Assembly: GCF_947179165.1 (NCBI RefSeq)
Contig: NC_077242.1
Coordinates: 62,001 to 126,000 of the forward strand
Length of the DNA: 64,000 bases
Source of the DNA: Solanum dulcamara
Taxonomy: Eukaryota > Streptophyta > Magnoliopsida > Solanales > Solanaceae
Direction: 5' to 3'
Positions 12,601 to 23,800 of this stretch are shown here, piece by piece. Position 1 is the stretch's first letter. The number at the start of each line of letters is the position of its first letter. The notes under the pieces are model-generated. The model saw only the letters and a program-made list of their open reading frames with translations. It was not told the DNA's origin and searched no databases. The position numbers were made by a program, and so were the translations under genes.

Positions 12601-15600
12601 TTGAACTTTGAGTATCAAAAAAGTGATCTTTGACTACTGTTCACAAAAAAGATCTTTGACTGCAATTTTTGAATGTATCATTTGTTTTTTTGTTTTTGTT
12701 TAAGATAATGTCGTCATTTGTAAATGAGAATATTGTAAGTTATTGTTCTTCTCATCTAGTTTCTAACAAAAAGTTTATCTTCAAAAGACAAATTAATCTA
12801 TGTTTAAGGCTGGAAATTGGTAAAATTTACAACGGACCACCCCAAAAAAAGGAATGAATCCTTTACTTTTTCATCAACCCCCTTCAAAGTCTTCTGTAGA
12901 GTTTGTTGTCTCTATAGTGACAGCTAATGAAATGATTTCTGGAACAGGTCAGGGAATCCATTGGTGTCACCCTCTGTGTTTTATGCTCAAACATTCGGCT
13001 TCAGGTGTCCTGTAATCAAGTTCATCCACATGAAGTAGGGACAAATAATGTGCACAGGAAAGCTGAAGCAGAGAATTGGGATCATTATCTAGTAGAACGT
13101 GCATCTGAGCTTGTGGTGAAGATACAAAGTTTTAGCCAGTCAGACACGCTGGATGTGCAAACGGACAGAATTTCTGACAATCGAGTATCAAGCGAACAGT
13201 CTCATGATGATGTTAAATGGATGGAGACGGTACAATAGCCAACTCATCTATTGGACTTTTTGCTCCTAACACCTTTTATTGATTGGCTTGTTTTGGTGAT
13301 GTGCAGCTATTTCATTTCCTTATCTCATCTCTAAAGTCTGGAAGATCCTCAGTTCTGCTGGATGTTGTTGTTGGTCTTTTGTATCCTGTAATATCTTTAC
13401 AGGTAAGTAAGTTGCAAAGTTGCATCTTTCCTGTTGCTTGTCTATTTTAATTGTTTTTGACATTTTGAATGGATTAAATTACTGTTTGAAGAACTTGCAT
13501 ATACACGCTTCCCCTCCATTTACTGATGAAAGTGGTAAAACTTGTAACTGACGTCTCTTGGAGAAAATAAATTTTGATTTTTGTTTTTTGTCAAAAATTG
13601 TGACCGAGATCTCTTAAAGAACAAACTTTTGACAAAATTGATAAGAAGCATCTTGTTTATCTCGTGGTCAAAAGGTTAGACTTTGATTTTTCTGTTTTTT
13701 CCTGATCTTTAACTGCTATTTCTTGCAGTTCCTCACATTTGACTGGTTGTTCTTCTCTTTTTACCAACTACATATTTATACTGTTGGAACTGGAAGTATG
13801 CCTTGCTTAGGTGACGAAGATGGAAAAAGCTATGAAGGCTGGATATTATTGGAAATAGATGATTGGAGTTGGTTGTTTCCATAGTTGAAAGATAAGAGGA
13901 CCTTTTGTGAGCCAAATTAATAGGCTGAACACACTGACATATTACATGTTTTCTCTTCTTCTTCTTTTTCCTCCTCTCATCATTTGGCCTCTAAGATAGT
14001 TTTTCTCGAGTTACTGCTTTTTCTAGCTTGTTCAAGCTTTTCCAAATGAGTGTACTAAATGTTGAGACCTGAGAAAATAACTAAATATCTCCTCTCTGTA
14101 AGGGCTTAAGATTCTAGATGAGGTGACACCAATTAGGTTCGATTCTCATTCCTATTCGTCATCCTCACTTGCCTATAAGAGTTAAGCCTGCATACCAGTG
14201 GTATTGATGAAATCTTTTAAGAAATGAATCTCTGAACTTTAACAATATAGCTTTTAGGGAAGGTATAGTCACATGATTAATCAATATAAGAACTATTGCA
14301 TTAAACTATTGTCACATAAACTTCTCCTTACCGAGTTTTGATTCTAATCTCTCTCCGAGTCTTTACCTAATTACCTTTTACTACCGACCTTCTCCCTTAG
14401 CTGACTGGAGCTATTGTATATCAACAAGAATGGATTAAATTGAAAAGACTCCTGTTGAAGACTTTCGTGTCTGGATTAAATTCTGACTGCAAGGCATCTC
14501 CATCGCCAATTTCCCATGGTTTTATGCTTGGTACACGATCCATGACCATTGAACTTGAATCCTGTACAAAGTAGGAGAATTGCGAGTCTCTGCTTCCTTC
14601 ATGTTTTGGTGATATTTCTGTGTATATAATATCCCAGACCATGTCAAATCTGCATGTGTACTCTTAGTTCTTTTGTTCAGTTTTAGTCTTTGATATATAG
14701 CTACATACGAAGTAAATCCTAGTTGAAATGTTGTTCAAATGAATGATACTGAAAATTCAAATTCTTGACATTTTTGCAGCTGTTACACACGTGAAGAAAT
14801 TGATACACTATATAAATTAATATATGCTCATTGGAGGTGTTTATAAGAGGAAGTGCATTTCTCTTTTGATACTGTTGGATTTCTTGTAGGAGACATCAAA
14901 TAAGGATTTGTCAACACTGGCCAAAACAGCTTTTGAATTGCTAAAGTGGAGAGTTTATTCAGAGTCCCATTTGAGGAAAGTTGTACTCACCATTCTTTCT
15001 ATAGCCAATGATGCCAATTGGCGCACAAGATCTATGACTCTGACCTATTTGCGGAGTTTCATGTATAGGTATGATCTTTCCATTTTGATCTTCATGCTCC
15101 TTTTCTCCTCCTTTGAGGAAAAAAAATCCTTAATTTGGTTCTTGAAGAGAAAATGAGGTACTTTGAAAGAAAAAAGTATTGTTATCATCACTTTTAATTG
15201 AATCATTATCATTTTGATCTCAAACTCAGTCTTCAGGTATAACTCATTGTCTTGTTACGGTGGTCTAGAATGGCTAAATAATGCAAAAATAAACTTGTAA
15301 TATCCTGAAGAATTGAGTTGCTATCTTGTTGCATCATACAGGCACACTTTCGTCCTCTCTAAGGTGGACAAACAACAAATTTGGCAAACTGTTGAGAAGC
15401 TACTCTCAGATAATCAAGTTGAGGTAAGTTCACATAAATTTTAGCTGAAATATTTGAGGTATCAACTATGTAAATAATTAAAATGTCGTGGATTATCATA
15501 TGATTTCTAGTCTTGGAGAAATAAGTAGATCTCTCTGATGCTTTTTGCTTGTTTTGTCCAATGGTTGATCTAGAACAAATACATTCTTGATTTCTCGAAT

Positions 15601-18600
15601 CCCATACCCCTATAATAATGATGTAGTAAGGGGTGGACCCAAAGCAGAATTAACCGGTGGTGCTTGGTCGAAGCTCCATTAGGTAGCTTTTTTTTTGCTT
15701 TTTTAATTGGGATAATTATGCCACATGGCCATTCGGCAAAAATAATTACCAAAAAAATGGCCATTCGATGTATAAGTATGTATAGTCAGTGTATATTTCA
15801 TGTATAGTCAAGCTATATTCAGTTTTTGAGTGTATCATAATGTATGTTCAGTGTATAGTTCATGTATAAGTAATGTAAATAAAACATGGCTATATTTGCA
15901 GTAAACTAATTAGTTTATTGTATATATTTGAAATTGTCCCTTTTTAATTTCCTAAACTTACTGGGTCATATTTGATTACATAGAATATGAAAGGCTAGGA
16001 TAGAATACAATTTCCCCGTCTGTCCTATCATATGTTTGATGCAACAAAAGACAACTTTTTTTCAAAGATCGCTTCTGCTTCTCCTATGTCTTGTTCAATG
16101 CTATATGGTAGTATCAAATACATCCATTTTTCATATGGCCGTCCCTCTTCTATTGCCGTAGCCTGTAAGTGTGTCATGTGCTTAAAGCATCAGAGAGGAT
16201 GAGACAGGATACTGTGTCATCAGGGAATGCAATACGGTATGATGATGATATAGGTAGTAGGTGTTATGTGTTTGATTATAGTCTTTTTTCAACCCTTTGT
16301 GTTCAGATCAAGTGAGATAATTATGCTTTAAAGTTACTTGGTGTCCGAAAGTTCTTTAGCTTGAACTTACAATTGATTATTGCACCCCCATTCCACTTAA
16401 GGCTTCATGTCCCACTACTAAGGTCTTGCATTTTAACTTATGAGTCAAAAGATAATGACATCTAGCAGGGTGAACAAGGATAAGCTCAATGAGTTGTTTG
16501 TCCAAGAGATTTCACCCGATGCACTACAAAATGGGATCAAGCTTAAGAAAAACCAGCCAGAGGTGTGTGAACTTAGCTGTCACACCAGACCAACTGTTAC
16601 ATTGTATAAGTGCCGGGAGCCACCATCTCTGGAACTGCCTTGGTGGTTCATGCTTGTGTCTAATTAGAACATCAGTACTTCAACCAGGAGGGAATATGAT
16701 GTGACATCCCACATCAAATAAGAAACAGTTATTTAAGACATTCTTTCTGTTTGAAGAAGTTGACCTGCTTTACTTGCTTCGTTGTTTTCAAGATGAAATC
16801 TTAAAATGTTCGCAAGTGTTTAATGCATTCATTGGTATTTCCTAAGAAACAAGACAGATGCATTTCAAGTAGTCATGTTTTGTCCTTTTTATAATAAAAA
16901 TAGCTTTAATTCTCTCTGAATTACTTAAATATGGAGATTATGTGATTTAAAGAAGTTCATTTGAATTCTTCTGAACATTTTTTCTAGGTAAGAGAGCATG
17001 CAGCAGCAGTTTTGGCTGGCCTAATGAAGGGTGGAGATGAAGATTTAGCCCAGGATTTCCGTCATAGAGCTTATACAGAAGCAAGTATCATTCAGAAGAA
17101 GAGAAAGCAAAGGTTCTTTTATTTTTTTAGTTTTACTCAATTTTGGCTAGTTGTTGTTACTATGCTTTTATTATTTGTTGGGTCATTACTGATGATCATC
17201 CTAGAGAGGTCACACCTATCTTTATATTCTAACACCATTCACCTGGGACGGTCTTATTACATTACTGATGATAAACTTAGAGAGATCAAGCCTGTCCTTA
17301 TGATATTCTCAAAAAGAAATTGCTATTGCAGAAGCATGCGTTCTGGATTCTCTGTAGCATCCTTACATGGACAGATACTTGCTTTGGTGGCTTGTGTGCT
17401 ATCAGTTCCTTATGATATTCCCAGGTATGTCCATTTTCTAATATTGTTTCATATATTCAAGATATATTTCACTATCAGTTCCTTATGATATTCCGAGGCA
17501 TGCCAAATTCATATGTTCAAAGATATATTTGACCAAGTGTTATCTTAGGGAGGAGTTCCTGGAAGTAGCACTCCACAGCAGGAATGATAAACAACATTTT
17601 AACTTGTCACAAAAGATGAAGTAAAATAAAACAAAATGGAACTTAAATAGTATTTGAGATGATCCTGATGATTAGGGCCAGCAATATTATAAATTATTGA
17701 ATTGATCAACTTATGCTGGTAAACTAATCAAGTATGTGTAGAGATCGTGCTTAGTGTTTTGAAATATTCTAGAAGACAGTTTCTTTCAAGCAGTCTTTAC
17801 AGAAGTGCAGGATAATCGTGTTTATGGACTTCACATTCCTAAGTATGGGGTCATAATTGTCGGTAACAAGAGACGTTAAATTTTTTTCCCACATGGTATA
17901 TTGCTTTAAATTTCCGTTGTATTACCTAATCAATCTTATTTTGTTATATCTACCTGAACGTAGATAGTAATTTTGTTAATACAAAAGAGTCAAGTTACTT
18001 GCCATGCATTACATTTTATTAGTCGAGTTTCATATGCCACTCAATGTATTGAATAGTAGCTGCTAGCTAGTGTCTTTCTTTTTCAATTTTTTGGTTTTAA
18101 TTATATAACTAAGTTTTGTTAAAAGAAAATAAAATAAAATTATATAGCTAAATTTTTTTCTTTAATTTAGAGAATTAAAGGTTTTTATACTTGATGGAAA
18201 TATTGTATTTGTCTCAAGTATTGTTTCCATGATTATGATAGTATTAAACAGTAAATAAATATGTTTGGTGGTTGTTTGGTTCATGGATTGATAATAACAT
18301 AAGGATTATTATGCGGTGAAATAATAGAGACACTGTTATGCAGGGATTACCTGCTATAAGGGCATTTTTGACTTTAGATACTCTTATAAATATATTGCTA
18401 ATACACTTGCTCCCTTCGGGGTGGCCCAGTGGTTTGGGCTTGGGACTTCCATGTTGGAGGTCTCAAGTTCGAAATTCCTTACTAGCGAAAGCAAGGGGTT
18501 TGCCTTCTGGGTTGAGCTTTTCGCACCGGGCTTGCCTAGTGCGGGTTACCTCTCTTGTGTGGTTTGCGAGCTATTGCACAGGAGCAGGGGTTTTACCCTG

Positions 18601-19885
18601 TGCACACCCAAAGGGTAGCGGCTACAGGTTTTCATTGTCATCAAAAAAAAAATCTATTGCTAATACACTTGTTCTTATTACCCATTATATCCCGCATTAA
18701 ATAATACTCCTTCCATCCCATTTTGTGTGATGTTGTTTAGTTATGCATGAAATTTAATAAAGAAATGAAGAAAGACTTTTGAAACTTGTTGTTTAAAGGA
18801 AGCCTGAGATATTTGTGTGGCTACAAATCATCTCATTAAAAGAAATGTGTTATTTCACTTTTGGTGTAAAAAGGAATATGTAAATGAGGCGGAAGCTTTG
18901 CTAGAACTCATAGAGGCCCTCAAGGATTAGAAGAGGGCCAGGCCATATTTTGGTGTTTTTGCTCACTGTACAGAAATTCCAGCACGAACTTTATCTGTTT
19001 ACAAATACAATTTTTACCTTTTCAAAATATTGATCTTTTGAAGTTAAATTTTTTCTTTATTTAGAATGATATCGCTATTCTTTTTGAGATGGTCCAAAGT
19101 AGTATACTATGAAACTAAGATATCTCCAGTCTTGAGAAATGTTTCTCACTAGTGACAAATTGCCAAATTTTATCGCAGTTGGTTGCCAGGACACGTCACA
19201 CTATTGGCTCAATTTGTTTCTGAATCATCACCTGTAAAATCTACCGTGACAAAAGCTGTGGCAGAGTTTCGACGCACTCATGCGGACACATGGAACGTTC
19301 AGAAAGACTCCTTCACTGAAGAACAACTTGAGGTATGTTCACGCGTACATTTATTGTTATTTTGTACATTTAGCTGATGTAGGATCCTCTCCAATCTAAT
19401 TCTTTAACCAAAATATTGACATACAAGTAGAGGCGAATTCAAAATTTAGATCCATGGCTATGACATAGTTGAGATCTTATGGCGTAGGGGACTCTATATT
19501 GGATTCCATCCAAAACTAGTTATTTGTTTAATGTGAAAAGGAAGTATTTTATTTTTTTTGAAATTCTATAAAAGACTTCAATTTTTTTATATCAAATCCT
19601 AAAAATAGACTCTATATTGGATTCCATCCAAAACTAGTTGTGTAATGTGAAAAGGAAGTTTTTTTTTTTTTCAAGTTCAATTTTTTAAATATCAAATCCT
19701 AGTTCCAGATGGGGATCAGATATTGGCAAAACGACCAGAAGATTGGAATAGTTCTTGAATAATTTTAAGCAAGCCACCTCTATAATTGATGTAATTAATA
19801 GGTGCTTTCTTAGCTGACAAGATCATTTGTGACTTCTTTGCAGGTCCTGGCTGATACATCATCATCCTCATCATACTTTGCCTGA
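602..19885 (+). CDS. PA200: Proteasome activator PA200/BLM10 (PSME4 family), 3' 32 exons, 5' end outside window
   Basis: HEAT-repeat activator that caps the 20S proteasome and opens its gate. Exons read by eye: 602-716, 2224-2325, 2412-2577, 2797-2913, 2996-3063, 3153-3254, 3340-3556, 3704-3937, 4017-4144, 4248-4365, 4451-4669, 4757-4912, 6293-6369, 6503-6711, 7371-7587, 7674-7753, 7840-7957, 8040-8210, 8852-9020, 9098-9141, 9234-9276, 9365-9507, 10503-10597, 11080-11975, 12948-13229, 13307-13402, 14890-15068, 15342-15423, 16988-17112, 17332-17424, 19179-19332, 19844-19885. All use GT/AG and sum to 1684 codons plus stop with no frame break. Plant PA200 is about 1,810 residues, so some 120-130 N-terminal residues are missing upstream. 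Exons 2-12 match the BLM10 middle region and exons 29-32 the BLM10 C-terminal domain. The protein ends in Tyr-Phe-Ala, a variant of the HbYX tail that docks into 20S alpha pockets. Acts in nucleus and cytosol. Introns carry SINEs and TRIMs. Confidence 0.95.
1110..1471 (+). mobile_element. TS-type non-LTR retroposon (SINE) with TTG tail and target duplication
   Basis: The body (about 1126-1455) ends in the typical Solanaceae TS 3' part: GAGCCGAGGGTCTTTCGG, then GTCTGCGTACACTTTACC, then a (TTG)n tail. A 16-bp target-site duplication, TTGCGCTTTGCACAAT, flanks it at 1110-1125 and 1456-1471. It sits in the first visible PA200 intron. The 5' part is AT-rich and could include LINE-derived sequence. 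Confidence 0.85.
1547..1792 (+). mobile_element. tRNA-derived SINE (SolS-type)
   Basis: A pol III A-box-like stretch (TGGCCTAGTGGT) lies near 1570 and a B box (GGTTCGAATCC) near 1610. An A-rich tail follows. A 9-bp duplication, TTGGACTAC, flanks it at 1547-1555 and 1784-1792. It lies in the same PA200 intron as the TS element. Confidence 0.85.
1873..2202 (+). mobile_element. TRIM (terminal-repeat retrotransposon in miniature)
   Basis: Two similar direct terminal repeats lie at about 1873-1985 and 2091-2202, both opening TGTTAAGTC(T/C)CACATT and ending in CA. The primer-binding site TGGTATCAGAGCC (1986-1998), complementary to initiator-Met tRNA, follows the left repeat. A short purine run precedes the right repeat. 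The internal region is only about 105 bp with no coding capacity, so it is non-autonomous. No clear 5-bp target duplication was seen. The right end is 20 bp before PA200 exon 2. Confidence 0.85.
4995..5285 (+). mobile_element. Degenerate TRIM-like element
   Basis: In the large PA200 intron (4913-6292). Two related blocks sharing ACAATCCTCACCTC (5026 and 5231) flank a decayed primer-binding-like site (GATATCAAGACTAGACCC, about 5080) and internal sequence resembling the 1873-2202 TRIM (CCAATGTTGGACCC). Reads as an old relative of that element. Confidence 0.55.
6090..6112. repeat. (CT)n microsatellite
   Basis: About 11 CT units in a PA200 intron. Confidence 0.9.
9634..9730. repeat. Diverged two-copy direct repeat, period 63
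   Basis: The block GGGTGTGGCAGGT followed by CT-rich sequence occurs at 9634 and 9697 in a PA200 intron. No further function is visible. Confidence 0.5.
10274..10338 (-). mobile_element. Extremely 5'-truncated TS SINE (39 bp) with 13-bp target duplication
   Basis: Positions 10287-10325 are the antisense 3' tip of a TS SINE (CAACAACATACCCAGTGTAA, then CCCACAAGTGGGG). It is bracketed by perfect copies of CACAATTTTCTTA at 10274-10286 and 10326-10338. Confidence 0.75.
10810..10922 (-). mobile_element. TS SINE fragment (antisense)
   Basis: Reads the TS 3' region backwards: GTAATCCCACCAGTGGGGTC, GGACGCAGACCTTACC, GAGAGGCTGTTTCGATAG. Lies in a PA200 intron; no target duplication was identified. 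Confidence 0.7.
12121..12252. repeat. Perfect 66-bp tandem duplication
   Basis: Two identical 66-bp copies at 12121-12186 and 12187-12252, in the intron after the large PA200 exon. The identity implies a recent duplication. Confidence 0.9.
18393..18671 (+). mobile_element. tRNA-derived SINE (SolS-type) with 17-bp target duplication
   Basis: A-box-like GTGGCCCAGTGGTTTGGG (about 18420) and B-box-like AAGTTCGAAAT (about 18466) precede a body ending in an A-run. The 17-bp duplication TATTGCTAATACACTTG flanks it exactly at 18393-18409 and 18655-18671. It lies in the penultimate PA200 intron on the gene's strand. Confidence 0.9.
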
Positions 19886-20047
19886 CATTCATGGTTTGCC
19901 TTACATGAGGAGATAGAATAAAGATAAAATGTTAAGAAGAATAGACATTCATTTTTTAAAGTTTTGACCATTGATGAAGTTTATCCCGTGATTATTCTCT
20001 CTTTTGATAATGATGACAATTTTTTGGCTCAGCCTATTTAGATATTC

Positions 20048-20512
20048 CAAAAAACTATTTTATCTAGTGGATTTGTGAGATATACAGATTATCTCTTCCG
20101 TAGAACACAATCTGAGTTGAAAATTATTGATACATTTCTGGTTTCTTTTTGATCCTCTGAATCCTAGTGGTTTTCAACATCAAGTTTCTTGTGCAACTGA
20201 CCTTGCTGGTCTTCTGCATGCGCTTTGTTGTGGAACAGTGCCCCTCTGGGATCTTATAAGGCTTGTTGAGGATAGCAAGTCAGGCTCGTAACTACCCTTG
20301 ATGTTCTCTAATGTTTCATTTTATCTTCATGTGTGACACTGGTAGTTGGCACGCCAAACCTTGTTTTGTTAACTATTTCCTCAAGGAAATTGAGCTTAAA
20401 AGGGAAACTATTTTGCTGAAGTAAGAGCAGTATCAACGATTTAGGAAAATCTGTAGGGGTAAAGTTGCTGGTGGTGAAATCTTAGTTAGGAGACAATGAT
20501 TGGAAGTCGAAT
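20048..20512 (+). pseudogene. Broken coding-like fragment, family unknown
   Basis: Three open stretches follow each other. Near 20055-20150 a frame reads ILSSGFVRYTDYLFRRTQSE and runs to a stop. Overlapping it, shifted by one base, another frame contains FQHQVSCATDLAGLLHALCC and ends at about 20290. Near 20350-20512 a third contains WHAKPCFVNYFLKEIELKRE, interrupted by an in-frame stop. The composition is protein-like and richer than the AT-rich spacers. I do not recognise the family. It could equally be chance open frames in the PA200 3' UTR. Confidence 0.3.
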
Positions 20513-20756
20513 AGTATACTTTAGTTATAGTCATAGATCTCTAGTTTTGTAAGTTTTAAGGTTTTTGCTGTCTCTTATTTCCTGCATTCTCTGGCTTTGT
20601 GCACAACCAAAGGGTATGCTCAATAAAAGAGATAAAGGGTAACAAACATACTTGCATTACCCCAAGAATGTCTACACTTCATGGTATATTTTCAAGGAAA
20701 AGCATTGTTTACATAATAGGCACTTTAAAACTATTAATAATTCATTTACACTTCTT

Positions 20757-20890
20757 CTATAAACAAACATATCCAGTGTAATCCCACAAGTGGGATCTAG
20801 AAAAGGGTAGTGTGTACACAAACCTTCTCCTATTGTGGAAGGTAAAGAGGATGTTTCCGATAGACCCTCGGCTCAAGAAGGGATGTAAAG
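20757..20890 (-). mobile_element. TS SINE fragment (antisense)
   Basis: Contains CCAGTGTAATCCCACAAGTG, a GTGTACACAAACCTT block, and GATAGACCCTCGGCTCAAG, the reverse of the TS 3' region. It ends about 10 bp from the stop codon of the adjacent permease gene, so it may form part of that gene's 3' UTR. Confidence 0.75.
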
Positions 20891-20898
20891 AAGCATTT

Positions 20899-23800
20899 TT
20901 ACCCAAACCTAGCAACTATCACTCCTCTGATAGACCCAACAAATGCGTACAATATCACAACCAGGCATACCATTGTGAAGACGCGAAGAGCGATAGCTTT
21001 GCTTTTCCAACTTTCAATTTTTTTCTGAGTTAAGTACATCTCTACAGGGAAATAAACGACGATAGGCCAAAATGTTATTGCTCCGGACACCCCTATGACC
21101 TGGTTAAAGTAAGGAAACAATACAGCAATCCCAGTCATTAATGCAACATACGCTGTTCGGAAGAATAATCTCATAAAATTCAATCGAAGTGGCAGCATTG
21201 ATAGAGGTTTCAGAGTGTGATTTTTGTGAACAAACTTGCTTTCTGGGAATTTTCTGTAAAGCCATCTCTCAACATCTGCAAATATTGGCTGGCTGAAAAC
21301 CTATAAAGCATATTCAAGTCAATACAAAAAATGATCAACCACAAGGAAGTAATTTGCAGTTTTGTAAAGAAAATATAACTTAAGGCGTAATTAGCGGGCG
21401 GAGCTAGAATTTTTACTTAGGGGATTCATAATATAAAGAAGTAAACAGACGAAGAATTCAAGGTGATTCAACATCTACTGTTTATAAAATAATTTCGACC
21501 TTATATATACCGTGTAATTAAGTCGACGAACGGGGTTCAGATGAACCCCTTGCATACCCCTAGCTCTCCCATGGGCGTAACTCAAAAAAACTAGCTAGTG
21601 AGATGAGAATTGTCCAAAATGATATAAAGAGATAACAACACATCCCCTCAACTAATATGGGACACTATAACAACCCTACCGCCCGGGATTGGATAATTGG
21701 AGCATCGATAACATAACTTACGGGCTCAATATTGTGAAACACAACAACAAGAAGAATGGATTTGCTTTGTAAACAAATCTGCCTAACTCAAGAACAAAAG
21801 CTAGCTCGGGCCCCAATGTTAAACTTGACAGACATTTAGGTGAAAGTACCTGATATCCACCAACAAGATGAAGAATAACACATGCATTAGCAAAGTCTAC
21901 AAGCCAATATGGTTCATAGAAACCAAACCCTGTCAAGAGATTCCCTGGTGTGGAATTACCAAAGGCTGCATAACCAAATCCTCCACAGCAAAGGTAGAAA
22001 AAAGTTGTAACACAGGCTGCCATTATTGAGACCTTCTTCATGGTGATCTTTTCTGGAGGAGGTGCCTTTAATGTGTCCTACATATTTTTGGAAGTTTTCA
22101 TTAATTGTTTCAGTGTTGCTTAATTCTGTTTAAGAATATTATTTAATGAAAAAAGCCAAGTTACAGCACCTGAACCTCCAGAAATATAAGAGAGAATGGA
22201 AAGGCAAAGGCAATGTTCCCGAGCGCTTGAGCAACCAACCATACTTTCTCAGCAACTGTAGAACTTGGCAGTCCTGTAATGCTGCCTTTGATTTCTCCAT
22301 TTTCTGCATATCAAGATTCCAGAATGGAATTTTAGAAAGTTGCAAGTTTGATCAACTATATTACCTGAGATCCAGTCCTGTACATGCTTGTTATTGTGAA
22401 GATTTTGTGACTATAAAGACATGCAATAAGAACCTACCTATTACTTTGGCTAAGCCAAGTGCTGATCCGATAATTGAATATGTGAAGGACATGACAGCAG
22501 CAACTATGGAGAGCCACTTCATATTCGGAAAATCAGGAATTTGAGACACTATAACTTGGATTAATCCAAATATTACCATATAACTAGTACTTTCATATCC
22601 ACAGGTAGTCTCGTGACCCTGATCATGATAGCAGTTTGATTTCTGGATAGCTCTGGAAGCATTTAGAGGATGCATTATTAATATCAACTTTAGATAAAAC
22701 CCTCCAAATAGATAATTTGAGAATGCGCGCGAGTAACAACTCTCAGCTCTTATGTATATGTGCTATGCAACATAGCCTTATTTACTATGATTCATTATTT
22801 CATTAGTTATATGAGACTCCTAATATCATTTAGGGACACATTTCCTTAATCCAATAATAGATATCGAGTGTGAGTTTAATTTTGAGAAGTATATTTATAC
22901 TATGTAATGTGTATCCTTCTTCAAAATGGATTCCTAATCCCATTGGTTTTGGAACTTTTATCTCCTTGATAGTGGAACACAAATCCTAATTTCACTAATT
23001 ATCAGATATACTGTCCTTATCCCCCTGTAATTATCTGATTAGAATGATGACATGAATACAAATCTCTGCTTATAACTAGATTCGGAAGGTTCACACCATA
23101 TTGTTCGGAAATTCTTGAAGCCTTGAGATTCCGCAACAAGTTTATATTTGAGTTGTTAATGGTTAAAAGAATCTCAGAAGATAGTTTGGTCCGGTGCACA
23201 CCCTTTGCGGGATAAGTATGTGGTGTACAGAGGTTAAATGTTAGCTATTATGAGTGTATATTTAGTTTTGCACACCCTTAACACAACTGAGAAGAAAATC
23301 TTCACACTCCTCACCAAACTTCTGGCTCCGCCACTGGATTTTAGAGAAGATAATAGGTCTGAATCATGAATTCGACAAGGGTTCATTAAATAATCATCCA
23401 AAAATTAAGTTGTCAGATAGTATGGAAATGCAACCATGGAATCTAGGACAACCCAAACAAAAATTCAGTATGATAAGCAGCAAAGCTCATAAAGGAATTG
23501 TATGTGCAGAAATTGTTGAAAGGAGACATTGATAATAGTAACAATACTAGTAGAGAAAAGATCAATGACATACTGTATACTGGAGGCGGATGTAATCGTA
23601 TATATAATTGCAAGCTTGATGAAATTTACACGAACAGCAATTCCACAAAACCAGGCATTTCTTTTTCCTGAGATGCCAGAAGAAAAGAATTTTCTGTGTA
23701 AGCCCAAGTTTATAACAACCCTCGAGTTCAGTAAGGTAAGAAGAAACTTGCTGCCAAGCCAAGTTCTACACAAGGACAGGTAATTTTGGCATCCTGCAAA

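Larger units (their letters stand above)
19886..20898. other. PA200 / permease convergent spacer
   Basis: Holds the presumed 3' UTRs of the two convergent genes, a coding-like broken fragment (see 20048-20512) and an antisense TS SINE fragment (20757-20890). Confidence 0.6.

Noticed and set aside
16440..16704. Open frames of 71-75 codons in a PA200 intron, with an LTR-like TGTGACATCCCACATC nearby
   Set aside because: No paired repeat, primer-binding site or protein similarity could be found; only a weak hint of a decayed LTR.
18338..18700. 120-codon open frame on +
   Set aside because: Covers the SolS-type SINE body; not a gene.
22146..22544. 132-codon open frame on +
   Set aside because: Antisense shadow of exons 4 and 5 of the first permease gene.
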